Part shown: in pieces, positions 45,501-52,770 of the stretch | Numbering within the stretch: position 1 is the stretch's first letter | Layout of the letters: each line of letters begins with the position of its first letter | Origin: Lewinellaceae bacterium | Lineage (GTDB): Bacteria > Bacteroidota > Bacteroidia > Chitinophagales > Saprospiraceae | Reading direction: 5' to 3' | Assembly (NCBI GenBank): GCA_020636095.1 | Contig: JACJYN010000003.1 | Location: 1,488,001 to 1,552,000 of the forward strand | Length of the DNA: 64,000 nt | The notes under the pieces: generated by a model | The model's input: the letters and a program-made list of their open reading frames with translations, nothing else | What the model was told of the DNA's origin: nothing | Databases searched by the model: none | Program-made: the position numbers and the translations under genes

Positions 45501-46894
45501 TGGGCATGACTGACTTCGATTCGCCCGGGTGGGGTTTTGTCGCCGGGCTGCAGCCTAACATCCGCAACCTGACGGAAGACCAGCGCTTCAATCCCAATCC
45601 CAATAATATCAAGGGAGACTGGTTGCGGGAGAACGCCGACTGGATCACCGGCAGTGTATTCCAGAATCAGGATGTTATTCAGCAATATACTCAGAGTTAC
45701 GATATACGGGCTACGGTGGAACCCTTTAAGGATTTCCGCATCGACCTGGAAATGAACAAGAGCTATTCGGAAACCTTTACAGAAACCTTTAAGGACACTT
45801 CTATCGTTGACGGGGTTAAGCAGTTGGTGCATACGGTGCCGATTGAGATCGGGCAGACCCAGGTGACCTATTTTGCCCTGCAGACCTTGTTCCAGGATAG
45901 CCGCGACCAGATCATCGGCTTGTTCAAGGAGTTCGAAAGCAACCGCATTATCATCTCCAACCGGTTGGGAACCGGTGAGCACCAGGACGAGAACCTGGCG
46001 GACCTGGGCTATGCCCGTGGATTCGGCAATACTCAGCAGGAGGTATTGATCCCTGCCTTTGTAGCTGCCTATACCGGCGAAGACGCCCGTTCTGTCAACC
46101 TCGATATTTTCGATATTTTGCCAAAGGTCAACTGGCGCCTCACTTACAACGGCTTGTCGAAGGTGCCTTTGTTCCAGGATATTTTCCAGAACTTCTCGCT
46201 GACCCACGGCTACCGGACCACGCTGGCGGTGAGTAACTTCCGGTCGAGCCTGCCTTATCTGGCCACCCGGGATACGGATCCGATCGATACCACCAGCTTC
46301 AACTTTTATCCAAGGCTGGAAATTTCTGACGTAACCATTCAGGAGTCTTTTTCGCCTTTGATCGGGATCGATGCTACCCTCAAGAACGGCATGTCCTTTA
46401 ATGTTGATTACAAAAAATCGAGGGGGCTGGCTTTGAGTACGGTGAGCTACCAACTGAATGAGACTCAGACCAAAGAGATCGTGCTGGGTTTTGGGTATCT
46501 CTTGCGCAATGTGGATATCCCATTCCTGACCGGTAGCAATAAGAAAAAAGGGAAAGGAGGGCGCGGCCAGGAGAAAGAACCTCAGCAGGATCAGAGCCAG
46601 GGGAACAGCCGGGGCCCGCGCGGCCGGGGCCTGCAGGGCCAGGACCTGGACATCAACTTCAACTTCTCGCTGCGCGATGATGTCACTTTTGCCCACCGGC
46701 TCGACCAGGGCATTATCGAACCGACCCGAGGAAACTACACGCTGAGTTTATCTCCATCGGCCGAGTACCAGCTCAACCGCCGCCTGTCGCTCCGCCTGTT
46801 CTTCGATTACCGGCGGACGGTGCCGAAAACATCGGCGGGCTTCCCGCGGACAGATACTTCCGGAGGTATCATCGTCAGTTTCCAATTGAATTAA
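39503..46894 (+). CDS. sprA: SprA, outer-membrane translocon of the type IX secretion system
   Basis: SprA (Sov in Porphyromonas) is a giant 36-strand barrel through which T9SS cargo crosses the outer membrane; it works with PorV and a plug protein and is needed for gliding in motile species. The product is about 2460 residues, close to the usual 2400. It has a signal peptide (MSKIFLPFCLVFGIATSVLSA). SprA-type repeats follow: GNIDLTFGVDFSRVDNPILTERQR, the repeated N-terminal domain with LNLTTNYNTNATFNFDNQIKL, VEVWVNEMRLTGLDERGG-like (DAEVWVNEMRLTGLDERGG), and a final strand ending IIVSFQLN. Two low-complexity basic segments, near residues 1930-1960 (TDKKEEVDGKEEKEKKDRQ) and 2350-2385 (KGKGGRGQEKEPQQD), are probably periplasmic loops. 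ATG at 39503 is chosen; ATG at 39515 is also possible. Confidence 0.96.
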   Translation: MLKAMSKIFLPFCLVFGIATSVLSAMENGVSLGDPYAIDFVIAAADTIPDIEERYGDFVTGSSDNPFDLEDPSIIEKNLEYDPETGDYIITERIGDLDFRPPTYMTFDEYFDFRQKQEERAYFNRLAGIASGEGSSGLDPLAKIDVENNLLDRLFGGTTVDIRPQGNIDLTFGVDFSRVDNPILTERQRLQGGFDFDMNINMNVTGKIGEKLNLTTNYNTNATFNFDNQIKLDYNSDNFDEDAIIKKIEAGNVSLPLRGNLIQGAQSLFGLKTELQFGHLRVTAIASQQKSQQENIQVEGGAQIQQFEVRADEYDENRHFLLTFYNRDNFERSLRNLPQVNNLFKLKKLEVWITNDRNEVTDVRDIVALADLGEPLHLVSPDKVTPNPTWNRRDLIENKPLPDNAANDLYTRILSKGEQVRDIDKAVATLQGEFGLQQARDFEKVSVRRLRESEYTFHPELGFISVNINVQPDQVLAAAFEYEYNGNIYRVGEMSVNNGTVSTDVMDLTPKVLFVKMLKSTTQRTDVPTWDLMMKNVYSIGAFQVNQQDFRLDIFYDDPGAGQKRFLPETRIAGKPLLRVFNLDNLNTQGDPQPDGVFDFVPGVTINPRNGRIMFPVLEPFGKTLADSINNDLLERTYVYDSLYSTTLFLAQEAAEQNRYIIRGEYKSSVSSEISLGAFNIPEGSVTVTAGGQRLVPGKDYEVDYNIGKVRILNDAILQSGVPINVSFEDNTLFGFQTKTMIGLRADYEVDENFNIGATYLQLFERPFTQKVNVGDDPINNKIFGVDLNMSREAPWLTRIVDGLPGISTKEMSTINVTAEAAALKPGHARAINQNRKDKGGVVYIDDFEGSGSSFDLRIPTNRWYLASTPQNDGQNNNPLFPEAQLINNLIFGANRARLNWYRIDPGARSGVDDRNPYTSQVPQQEVFPNLQLTPDQLPNIQTLDLAYYPNERGPYNFDTPDGYPGFTRGVEFLGDSMVLRDPQTRWGGIMRDLNTNDFQTANIEFLEFWALSPFLDPASPTNPAPDYELKEGNLYINLGNVSEDILRDSRIFFENGLPGPANPERRTDETNWAKVPVSQQIVRAFDNDRETRLRQDVGLDGLDNEEERVKFAPYLNAIRAANTQAASRLEQDPSYDDFRYYRDGSFTDEDGVLRRYRDFNNPQGNSRSNDNQTERQTATNIPDAEDLNQDNTLNETESYFQYKIPLRADPSNPRELDIERTPFVTDRRMSEDGQRVWYRFRIPLNGPDKTSVGGIRDFRSIRFMRMYLQGFRAPVVLRFARLELVRNQWRRYSGDLSELGAPGPPVCTSDSTFFNVDNVNIEENNGRQPFNYVLPEGIQREQSVGVFSALQNEQSLSINVRDLCDGDEKAIFKIINMDMRVYERFKMFVHAEEKNIKVPNGALSLYVRLGSDFKNNYYEYELPLVMSDSTLLNGNPNSDEYKREVWRLENEFDFALDDFVKLKEERNAAGQGLNTLYQKEVSTPTAATAKLKILGNPSIGQVKVVMVGIRNIYDFDNEPYDAEVWVNEMRLTGLDERGGAAATARIDAQLADFGSITAAGNISSIGFGSIDQKVQERQRERITGIDLAANFNLDKFLPESWRLRLPFYAQYSNTVKRPEFDPYDLDITLKDKLASTAVGRDRDSIRAQAEEVTTLKSVNFTNVRKERSDNSRPPMPWDISNFSVSYSFTETEYRDPIIEFDEEQKHTGALDYSYSTRTKYIEPFKKLNGELLRLIKEINFNPLPNSFSFSSVMNRRFQTTRYRFTDVDPRFRTFYNKRFTWDRDYDLQWDITKSLKFSFNAANSSVIDEPDETALIEQYGFDRAREIRRDSIWTNIKNFGRPKNYQHNVNVSYNLPVRYLPFFGDWVTAKAQYAGGYNWTAAALNVDSLGNLIQNNQNRSGNVDFNMEKLYDKVPYLRKINRGKTARPGRPSTGRTPRSRTDKKEEVDGKEEKEKKDRQPSGIERAIVRPLLLVRRVRFNYSEQLSTSIPGYLPRSGLLGMTDFDSPGWGFVAGLQPNIRNLTEDQRFNPNPNNIKGDWLRENADWITGSVFQNQDVIQQYTQSYDIRATVEPFKDFRIDLEMNKSYSETFTETFKDTSIVDGVKQLVHTVPIEIGQTQVTYFALQTLFQDSRDQIIGLFKEFESNRIIISNRLGTGEHQDENLADLGYARGFGNTQQEVLIPAFVAAYTGEDARSVNLDIFDILPKVNWRLTYNGLSKVPLFQDIFQNFSLTHGYRTTLAVSNFRSSLPYLATRDTDPIDTTSFNFYPRLEISDVTIQESFSPLIGIDATLKNGMSFNVDYKKSRGLALSTVSYQLNETQTKEIVLGFGYLLRNVDIPFLTGSNKKKGKGGRGQEKEPQQDQSQGNSRGPRGRGLQGQDLDINFNFSLRDDVTFAHRLDQGIIEPTRGNYTLSLSPSAEYQLNRRLSLRLFFDYRRTVPKTSAGFPRTDTSGGIIVSFQLN

Positions 46895-46905
46895 GTTCTG
46901 GGCTT

Positions 46906-46935
46906 CTGTATGGTTGCCGGGAGGCAACCATACAG
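46906..46935 (+). terminator. Hairpin after sprA
   Basis: CTGTATGGTTGCC, loop GGGA, GGCAACCATACAG: a perfect 13-base-pair stem 11 bases after the sprA stop, between convergent genes. It lacks a T-run, so it is terminator-like rather than canonical. Confidence 0.6.
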
Positions 46936-47050
46936 GCTTCATAAACCGCCCGGGTGGCTTACCTTCATTTTTCCATCAGCACCCTGCCGAATATGCCAGT
47001 CCCGAATTCCGTTCTTTAACCGGCCGCGGCATGGCTGGGCGCCCCCCGAA

Positions 47051-48157
47051 TCACCACCCCAAAGCCTCTTTCATTTTCTTATAAATAGCTGTATTTTCAT
47101 AAATGCCCCGAAAGCGTTCGGCCCCGGGCCCATAGGCGAACACGGGAGTGAGAGAGGCGGTCTGTTTGTCGGTTGTGAAAGCGGTAATGAGCGAATCCAT
47201 CTGGGAGCCGGGGGTGATGGCAAAGCCGCCGGTTTCGTAGCCTGCCGTGACAATGACCAGCGTTTGGCCGTCCCGTTCGGCGAATTTCATCACCTCGCCG
47301 ATGGCATTATCGAAGTCGATCATCTCGGAAACGATGTAATCGGAATTGTTTTCCCGGCTTGCCCAGTCGATCTGCGCTGCTTCGATCAGGAGGAAGAACC
47401 CCTTCTTCCCGCTGCGGTTATTCAGGAAGTAAGTAGCCATATTACTCGCTTTCGGCAGATAATCCCTGCCCTGCGATGCAGGCAGCGGCTCTTCAGCAGC
47501 AGTGAAATAGGCGAAATTTTGCCCGGTCACAGGTACGATGTCGGAAAGAGGCAGCTGGTTGTAATCGGAAACAAAGTATCCTTTTTTTTCCAGCTCCTGC
47601 AGGAGGTTCCGGCGGTCACTTTTCCGCCGGTTGAAGGCGTTTTCCCCTCCACCGATGATCAGGTCGATCTCGGTTTTCAGGAAGTCGGCGGCGATTTCCT
47701 CCACCATACTGCAGGACTTTACATGGGCTATAAACGCCGCCGTCGTGGCGTTGGTAAGGGACGAGGTCGTTACCATTCCGGTAGCCAGGTTTCGCATTTC
47801 GGCTTCATCGAGGATACTTATTACCGGCATGGTGTCCGTATTGACACCGATGGCGCCATTGTAAGTCTTAACCCCACAGGCAAGGGCAGTGGCGCTTGCC
47901 GCTGAATCGGTGATGAGGCTGGAGGCAGCGTAGGTTTTTTGCAAACCAATGGCCGGAAACTTTTCCAGATTGGTTTTATCCCCGTTGGCGTACATTCCGG
48001 CGCTGATCTGTGAGATGCCCATGCCATCGCCGATCATCAGGATGATGTTTCGGGGAGGGGCTGCCGGGGCATTGGTTGTAGCTTCCGGAGATTCAGCGGC
48101 TTTGTCGGAGGAAATCAAGCTCAGAAAGAGCAGCAAAAACAGCGTGTGAATAGCCAT
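47051..48157 (-). CDS. Alkaline phosphatase-fold protein with most zinc ligands replaced
   Basis: The 368-residue product has a signal peptide (about 1-20) and the alkaline phosphatase fold. These residues are kept: D44 in LMIGDGMG, D84-S85 of the nucleophile loop TDSAASATAL, E259 and D264 in LIEAAQIDW. Positions that normally bind zinc are changed: the His after IDWGG is Arg (IDWASRENN, R268), ADHETGG is AGYETGG (G306, Y307), and GGHT is DKQT (Q332). By comparison with E. coli PhoA, H331, D369, H370 and H412 are lost, while D51, S102, E322 and D327 remain. Normal phosphatase activity is therefore doubtful. The overall sequence is otherwise well conserved and the frame is intact, so the protein is probably kept for another role such as binding. 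Confidence 0.85.
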   Translation of the reverse strand: MAIHTLFLLLFLSLISSDKAAESPEATTNAPAAPPRNIILMIGDGMGISQISAGMYANGDKTNLEKFPAIGLQKTYAASSLITDSAASATALACGVKTYNGAIGVNTDTMPVISILDEAEMRNLATGMVTTSSLTNATTAAFIAHVKSCSMVEEIAADFLKTEIDLIIGGGENAFNRRKSDRRNLLQELEKKGYFVSDYNQLPLSDIVPVTGQNFAYFTAAEEPLPASQGRDYLPKASNMATYFLNNRSGKKGFFLLIEAAQIDWASRENNSDYIVSEMIDFDNAIGEVMKFAERDGQTLVIVTAGYETGGFAITPGSQMDSLITAFTTDKQTASLTPVFAYGPGAERFRGIYENTAIYKKMKEALGW

Positions 48158-48184
48158 ATTAACTTTGTGTTCAAGTCTTTCATA

Positions 48185-49279
48185 TTAAACCAATACATAG
48201 CGCTTCCCCGGCAGCACCCGGATGACACCTTTAAACTCCAGTTCCAGCAACAGGCTGGCCATTTCACTATTGGCGACCTGCATCGTTCCCGTCAATTGAT
48301 CAATGCCAACGGCTTCGTACTGGTTGAGTAAATCTACGACTATTTTTTCGTCCTCGGTCAATTCGACAAAGAGTTGCTTTTGGATGGCCTTTTGGGGGCC
48401 GGGTTCATCCCAGCGCATGACGTACCCTATGTCCGCCGCACTTTCGATGAGGGCCGCCTTGTGGCTTTTGATGAGGTGGTTGCATCCTTCGGAGCTGCTG
48501 TCCTTGACACGGCCGGGCACGGCAAATACATCTTTATTGTAGTCATTGGCCATATAGGCGCTGATCATTGAGCCGCCCTTTTTCTTAGTTTCCACCACGA
48601 TCAGGGCGTCGCATAGGCCGGCGATGATGCGGTTGCGCATAGGGAAATGCTCCCGGTCGGGCAGGGTATAGCTGGGGTATTCGGAAAGCAGGCCGCCGGC
48701 CTGGGCCATTGCTCTGGCTACCCCCTGGTGCTGTGGCGGATAAATCCGCTGCAGGCCATGGCCCAGCACACCTACGGTTGGAATATCGATACTCAGGCAC
48801 TTGCGATGGGCGGTAATGTCGATACCGTACGCCAGCCCGCTGACGATGAGGGCGCCGTAGGGCTTGAGCCCTTCTACCAGTTCTTCGCAGGTATGGATGC
48901 CGTGAACCGATGGTTTTCGGGTGCCGACAATGGCTACAATACGGCCGGCATTGAGGTTGGCGCTGCCTTTGTAATAGAGCATGGCAGGGCTGTCGGCACA
49001 ATTCCGAAGCCGGCTGGGATAGCCCTCATCGAGGTAAAAGAGAGCCTGAATACCATGGCTTTCAAGGAAGTTCAATTCTTCCTCTGCCCGCCCCAGTACA
49101 TCCTGGTTCACGATGTTATCGGCAATCAGGCTGCCTACCCCCGGCACCTTGAGCAGTTCTCGTTTCCGGGCCTCAAATACGGGTTTCACCCCACCGCAGT
49201 AGCTGACCAGGTTGCGGGTAGTCACGGGCCCTACATTGGGGATCAACGTGATGGCCACCTTGTACAATAATTCCTCCAT
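48185..49279 (-). CDS. dprA: DNA-processing protein DprA
   Basis: DprA binds incoming single-stranded DNA in natural transformation and loads RecA. The product of about 364 residues has an N-terminal SAM/HhH-like region (TLIPNVGPVTTRNLVSYCGG, LLKVPGVGSLIADNI) and the Rossmann-like core (GRIVAIVGTRKPSVHGIHTCEELVEGL, ALIVSGLAYGIDITAHRKCL, NRIIAGLCDALIVVETKKKGGSMISAYMAN). A C-terminal winged-helix domain follows (TEDEKIVVDLLNQYEAVGIDQLTG). The ATG at 49279 is preferred over one at 49348 because it gives the usual N-terminus. No com genes are nearby, so competence itself is not shown. Confidence 0.95.
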   Translation of the reverse strand: MEELLYKVAITLIPNVGPVTTRNLVSYCGGVKPVFEARKRELLKVPGVGSLIADNIVNQDVLGRAEEELNFLESHGIQALFYLDEGYPSRLRNCADSPAMLYYKGSANLNAGRIVAIVGTRKPSVHGIHTCEELVEGLKPYGALIVSGLAYGIDITAHRKCLSIDIPTVGVLGHGLQRIYPPQHQGVARAMAQAGGLLSEYPSYTLPDREHFPMRNRIIAGLCDALIVVETKKKGGSMISAYMANDYNKDVFAVPGRVKDSSSEGCNHLIKSHKAALIESAADIGYVMRWDEPGPQKAIQKQLFVELTEDEKIVVDLLNQYEAVGIDQLTGTMQVANSEMASLLLELEFKGVIRVLPGKRYVLV

Positions 49280-49520
49280 CGGTTTTAGCGCTTTTGTCAA
49301 TGACGAATACAGGGGGTGGCCGCCGTTTGGCATCCATACGAATACCAAACAAGCGCGTGCCGCCCTCTTGTTTCTGAAGGATTTTCTACCTTTACGTTAC
49401 TGTTAGAAAAAAACGAAAAGCGTTACTTAAAAAGGAGCTTGAAAAGAGCGCCGGTTAATCCAATCGTAGAGCCAACAATTTACGGAGATTTTTGCATAAA
49501 AACAGTATCCCCAAAACAAA

Positions 49521-50042
49521 ATGTTTATGAGTAAGCAGCCTGGCTTGTTACCCAAAGTAGAAATTCTCGTTATTGGCATTTTCTTCATCGGCTTTCTGAT
49601 GTGGGCGGTGTCCAAGTGCAACAGTACCCAACGTACCTATCGTCAGAAAGAGGCTTTCGATGCAGCCGAACAAGCCAGATCCGATTCGATGGAGCGGCTC
49701 ACGGCCGATATCGCGCCCCTCGACACCAGCATTCAGCCCATCAATCCGGAACCGAACGTGGAAAAAGTCCGGGTGCCCGTCCTGTATATCATCGTCGATG
49801 GCGTAAATATGCGCACCGGCCCGGGCCTCAAAAACCGCATCGTCGACCGCCTTAAATTGTACGACGAAGTAGAATTCCTGGGCGAAGTATCAGATTCCAC
49901 CCAGGAGATCAAACTCGGTGAAAACCTCATTACCAATGAGCGCTGGGTGAAGGTCAAAACCCGTAAAGGCCAGCAGGGATGGGTCTACGGCGCCTGCGTG
50001 GATTACTATAAACACCAACTGGAAGGGGTGGAGACGGAGTAG
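49521..50042 (+). CDS. Membrane-anchored bacterial SH3 domain protein
   Basis: The 173-residue product has one N-terminal membrane helix (VEILVIGIFFIGFLMWAVS). A short charged linker and a bacterial SH3 domain follow (about residues 85-165; VPVLYIIVDGVNMRTGPGLKNRIVDRLKLYDEVEFLGE, WVKVKTRKGQQGWVYGACV). SH3b domains commonly bind peptidoglycan or proteins in the periplasm. Two ATGs (49521 and 49527) are possible starts. It is divergent from dprA; the 240-base gap between them shows no strong promoter match. Confidence 0.82.
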   Translation: MFMSKQPGLLPKVEILVIGIFFIGFLMWAVSKCNSTQRTYRQKEAFDAAEQARSDSMERLTADIAPLDTSIQPINPEPNVEKVRVPVLYIIVDGVNMRTGPGLKNRIVDRLKLYDEVEFLGEVSDSTQEIKLGENLITNERWVKVKTRKGQQGWVYGACVDYYKHQLEGVETE

Positions 50043-50477
50043 GTATAATGCTATAGAGCTATAAGTTTATGGATAGAATTAATGATTGATTGAATATAAT
50101 GGACTCTGCCCGGGCTTCATGTCTCACTAATTGTAGCCTAGTGCGCCGGGAACGAAATTATCGACCCATTATGCGGCCTCTTTTGGCGCTATACGTCGTT
50201 GCCCATTCCTCACGTAGCTCCGGCTATGCTCGTCATGGGCGCCTCGTCTAGCACCAAAATAGCCTCCCATTATTCCCCCGCTATTTAGTGCGCGAGGCAC
50301 TAGCGTTGGACAGCCTCGTACATCCTGCCTGCTCGGCCGTGGCCTCACGGGCAGGCAGGCGTACACACATGGGCTCCCCCTGTGTCCGTACATCCCGAAT
50401 CGAGTTCGGGACAAGCGTACACAACCCCAGCCCATTCTGTCCAACTTTAGAAGGATACCTCCCTAAAAACCGTTCTT
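50043..50477. other. Intergenic region with hairpins, no supported gene
   Basis: The gap between two convergent genes contains CCTGCCTGC (50324-50332) pairing perfectly with GCAGGCAGG (50351-50359), and a nearby TCCCGAA/TTCGGGA hairpin. GTAC-rich sequence (CGTACAC, CCGTACATCCC) recurs around them. A minus-strand frame at 50169-50444 has no family features and I do not call it. The composition (short palindromes in GC-rich sequence) suggests a non-coding repeat island, but I found no second copy in the window. Confidence 0.4.
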
Positions 50478-51239
50478 TTACCTCCGGCCTAATTCCTGCA
50501 ACTCATACATCTCGATCACTTTGACGAGCTGCCTGCCCAGGTTTTTTTCTCTGGAGAAACCTGTCTTTTCCAGAGCGTCCGCCCACCCTTTGTAATCCGT
50601 ATCCGAAAGCTGGCGAAGCGGAGCGAACGGGCCGGTGGTGATGTAAAAGCTATGGTCCCGGAAGCTGGTCCAGGCATTTTCGTATACCCGATAGCATTGC
50701 CCTTCATAGGTGTGTTGCGCTCCCTGCCAGTTGGAGCTGCAGAGCAGCCCAAAGTGGTTGTTGGCGGCTGCCCCCGCCATCTCGGTAGTGCCGGCGAGGC
50801 TGTGCAGTAAGGCATTGCCAATGGTAATGGAAGCGGGAATGCCGAACTTCTTTTGCTCGCTGACAGCCACCCGGCCGAAGCGCTGGATGTAAGCCCTGAC
50901 CTTTCCTTCATCCACCTGCCCCAGGCGGTCGATGGCCAGCACATCCCGGCGGCTGCCGGGCGGGCTGCTGAAGTCGAACCGCTCTGTACCCGGTAGTTCC
51001 GTACTGGCGGTTTGTTGTGGCGTATTGTCCGTGTACCGTTCCGGAGGAGGGGCCTTTTGCTGTTGCCGCGCCGGAGTGGAGGGCTGGAGTGGCGCCTGTT
51101 CCATCCGCACCGGGCTGTTGAGGTTGATCCGGAAGCTCAGGTCCTTTTTCAGGAAGATGAAGAAAAGAATGAGGGCAAGCCCCAGTTTGAACCAGTTGCG
51201 CTGGAGGTAGCCTTTTACTTTATCGGTAGAGGTGCTCAT
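50478..51239 (-). CDS. Glucosaminidase (GH73)-fold membrane protein lacking the catalytic Glu
   Basis: The 253-residue product has one membrane helix near residues 17-31, a proline-rich linker, and a domain from about residue 110 that matches the GH73 N-acetylglucosaminidase fold: FGIPASITIGNALL, AAANNHFGLLCSSNW, WTSFRDHSFYIT, DTDYKGWADALEKTGF. The motif that normally reads LESGAG with the catalytic Glu here reads LLHSLAG (H146). Peptidoglycan cleavage is thus unlikely by the usual mechanism; binding remains possible. Other family residues are well conserved and the frame is intact. The gene is convergent with the SH3b gene. Confidence 0.82.
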   Translation of the reverse strand: MSTSTDKVKGYLQRNWFKLGLALILFFIFLKKDLSFRINLNSPVRMEQAPLQPSTPARQQQKAPPPERYTDNTPQQTASTELPGTERFDFSSPPGSRRDVLAIDRLGQVDEGKVRAYIQRFGRVAVSEQKKFGIPASITIGNALLHSLAGTTEMAGAAANNHFGLLCSSNWQGAQHTYEGQCYRVYENAWTSFRDHSFYITTGPFAPLRQLSDTDYKGWADALEKTGFSREKNLGRQLVKVIEMYELQELGRR

Positions 51240-51552
51240 AACCGATCATTTTGTTTTAAATTAACTTGCTAAGAGTAGGTTTTAACAAATTTAAAACAAA
51301 ATGTTGTTTAAAACAAGTGCGCGAAACAAATTGGTGAAAATAGTTTTCGTCCTCCGGCATCAAAGCTTCGATGGCCGAGGTATGTGGCCAAATAAATAGT
51401 TTAACATGAGGTTTAAAATGCCTCTTGATTTTCAGTGATTTGCGAATTGCGAACACCGAATTCCGAACACGCCCCTGCTTCAGCCCGTACCTCGTACACC
51501 AGATGAGCAAACCACGTTCGTTTACTTACACGCTACGCTACTTACGATATCC
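51240..51552. other. AT-rich intergenic region
   Basis: The first 80 bases are AT-rich with repeated TTTAAAACA / TGTTGTTTAAA inverse words (around 51275-51318), which could be an operator or promoter region for the glucosaminidase-fold gene. The rest, including an 84-codon minus-strand frame, shows no recognisable coding feature. Confidence 0.4.
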
Positions 51553-52770
51553 CTATTCCCCCCTCATGACGACCTCCATCCCCCTCAGCACTTCCTGGCC
51601 CCGCTCTGAATAATTGGACAGCGCAAAATCTGCCTTACCTGTCTGAGCCAGCGCCAGGAATACGAAGTTATCCGCCAGCACTTCATCCGGGTGGATGAAA
51701 TAGTTGGTGTTGTCGCCAATTTGTTCGAAGAAACTGGCGATTTTGCCGGGGTAGGGTAGGGGGCTGCGGTAGCTGCTTTGGGTTACTACCCGGTAGCCTT
51801 CCGCTTCCTCCTGAATGGGATAAAGCTGAAAATCCAGATAGGCGAAAAACTGAGGCAGGGCGGGGCTGTAATTGGGCTGAGCCGAGACAATCAGGGGGAT
51901 GGCACGGACGGGCAGGCTGTCTTCCGGGAGTTGCAGGGTGATGGCGTAATGGACGTCTATGCCATCGGGATTGAGCAGCAGGCGCCGGGCGAGGGTGTCG
52001 GGAAAGGAAAGAGGCTGGGTGATGGGTTCGAAGCCGATCAGGCGGTAGAGGGCCTCCTTCTCTTTAGGATGATAGCGGGAGTAAATGTGGAATACCTCGT
52101 GCAGCATGACCTCGGTGAGCCCGCTCAGGTTGCCTCCGGTGAGTTCATTTTCGGGAATGATGATGCAATCTTCTCGGGTATAATAAACGGAAGGGCCGTA
52201 GTGCAACCCCTTGGTTTTGATGAGGCGGATGCCGGATGGGAACAGGCCGGGGCGGAGTTTTTCCGTTAACTCAAAGGCCTTCCTGAATGCCTCTCGCAGC
52301 AGCTTTTGATCTTCCTCACTGAAACTTTCCACATCCCTTCGGAGAAAGGCGCGATAATCGGCCAGCCACTCTTCCCGGCGGAAGGCGTCGGGCAGTGGCC
52401 GGCCCATTTGGATGGCCATATCGAGCGGGGTGATTTTGTCAAAAAAACCTTCTGCCTTGTCCTCCACGATAGCCCGGGCTGCCAGCAGGCTGTCCAGGAA
52501 AACCACCTGATGGCCGGCTGAGAGTTGCAGGGTAGATTGGGAGGGCGCCGGCCGGCAGCTGAAGAGGGCTACGGCGAGCAAGAGTAGATAGGCATGAATG
52601 GAGGCTGCCGTTCTGGCGTGGTACAAAAGCCGGAAGCCGGTAACCGGAGGCCGGAATGGCGCCGAGCCTTCCGCAATTTCCTGTCCATCAATAGTGTGCC
52701 ATGTAAGACAGGTAGCATGAATGGAAAAATATCGCATGTTTTGATTGTTGTAGGGTGTTCTATCGATCAT
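51553..52770 (-). CDS. HEXXH metallopeptidase-like lipoprotein
   Basis: The product of about 405 residues contains HEVFHIYSRYHP, a zinc-binding HEXXH motif, followed by ALYRLIGF. A later HPDEVLADNF segment could supply the third ligand, a pattern I recognise from an uncharacterised metallopeptidase-like family. A lipoprotein signal (AYLLLLAVALFSC) precedes the catalytic part, but it lies about 70 residues inside the frame. The ATG at 52770 overlaps the stop of the S9 peptidase gene as ATGA, which argues for coupling; however, a TTG near 52626 would place the lipobox normally. The true start is therefore unsettled. Linkage to an S9 peptidase suggests extracellular peptide breakdown. Confidence 0.72.
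   Translation of the reverse strand: MIDRTPYNNQNMRYFSIHATCLTWHTIDGQEIAEGSAPFRPPVTGFRLLYHARTAASIHAYLLLLAVALFSCRPAPSQSTLQLSAGHQVVFLDSLLAARAIVEDKAEGFFDKITPLDMAIQMGRPLPDAFRREEWLADYRAFLRRDVESFSEEDQKLLREAFRKAFELTEKLRPGLFPSGIRLIKTKGLHYGPSVYYTREDCIIIPENELTGGNLSGLTEVMLHEVFHIYSRYHPKEKEALYRLIGFEPITQPLSFPDTLARRLLLNPDGIDVHYAITLQLPEDSLPVRAIPLIVSAQPNYSPALPQFFAYLDFQLYPIQEEAEGYRVVTQSSYRSPLPYPGKIASFFEQIGDNTNYFIHPDEVLADNFVFLALAQTGKADFALSNYSERGQEVLRGMEVVMRGE

Noticed and set aside
50169..50444. 91-codon minus-strand frame in the SH3b/glucosaminidase gap
   Set aside because: The sequence is composed of short palindromes and gives a Cys/Arg-rich peptide with no family features; more likely non-coding.
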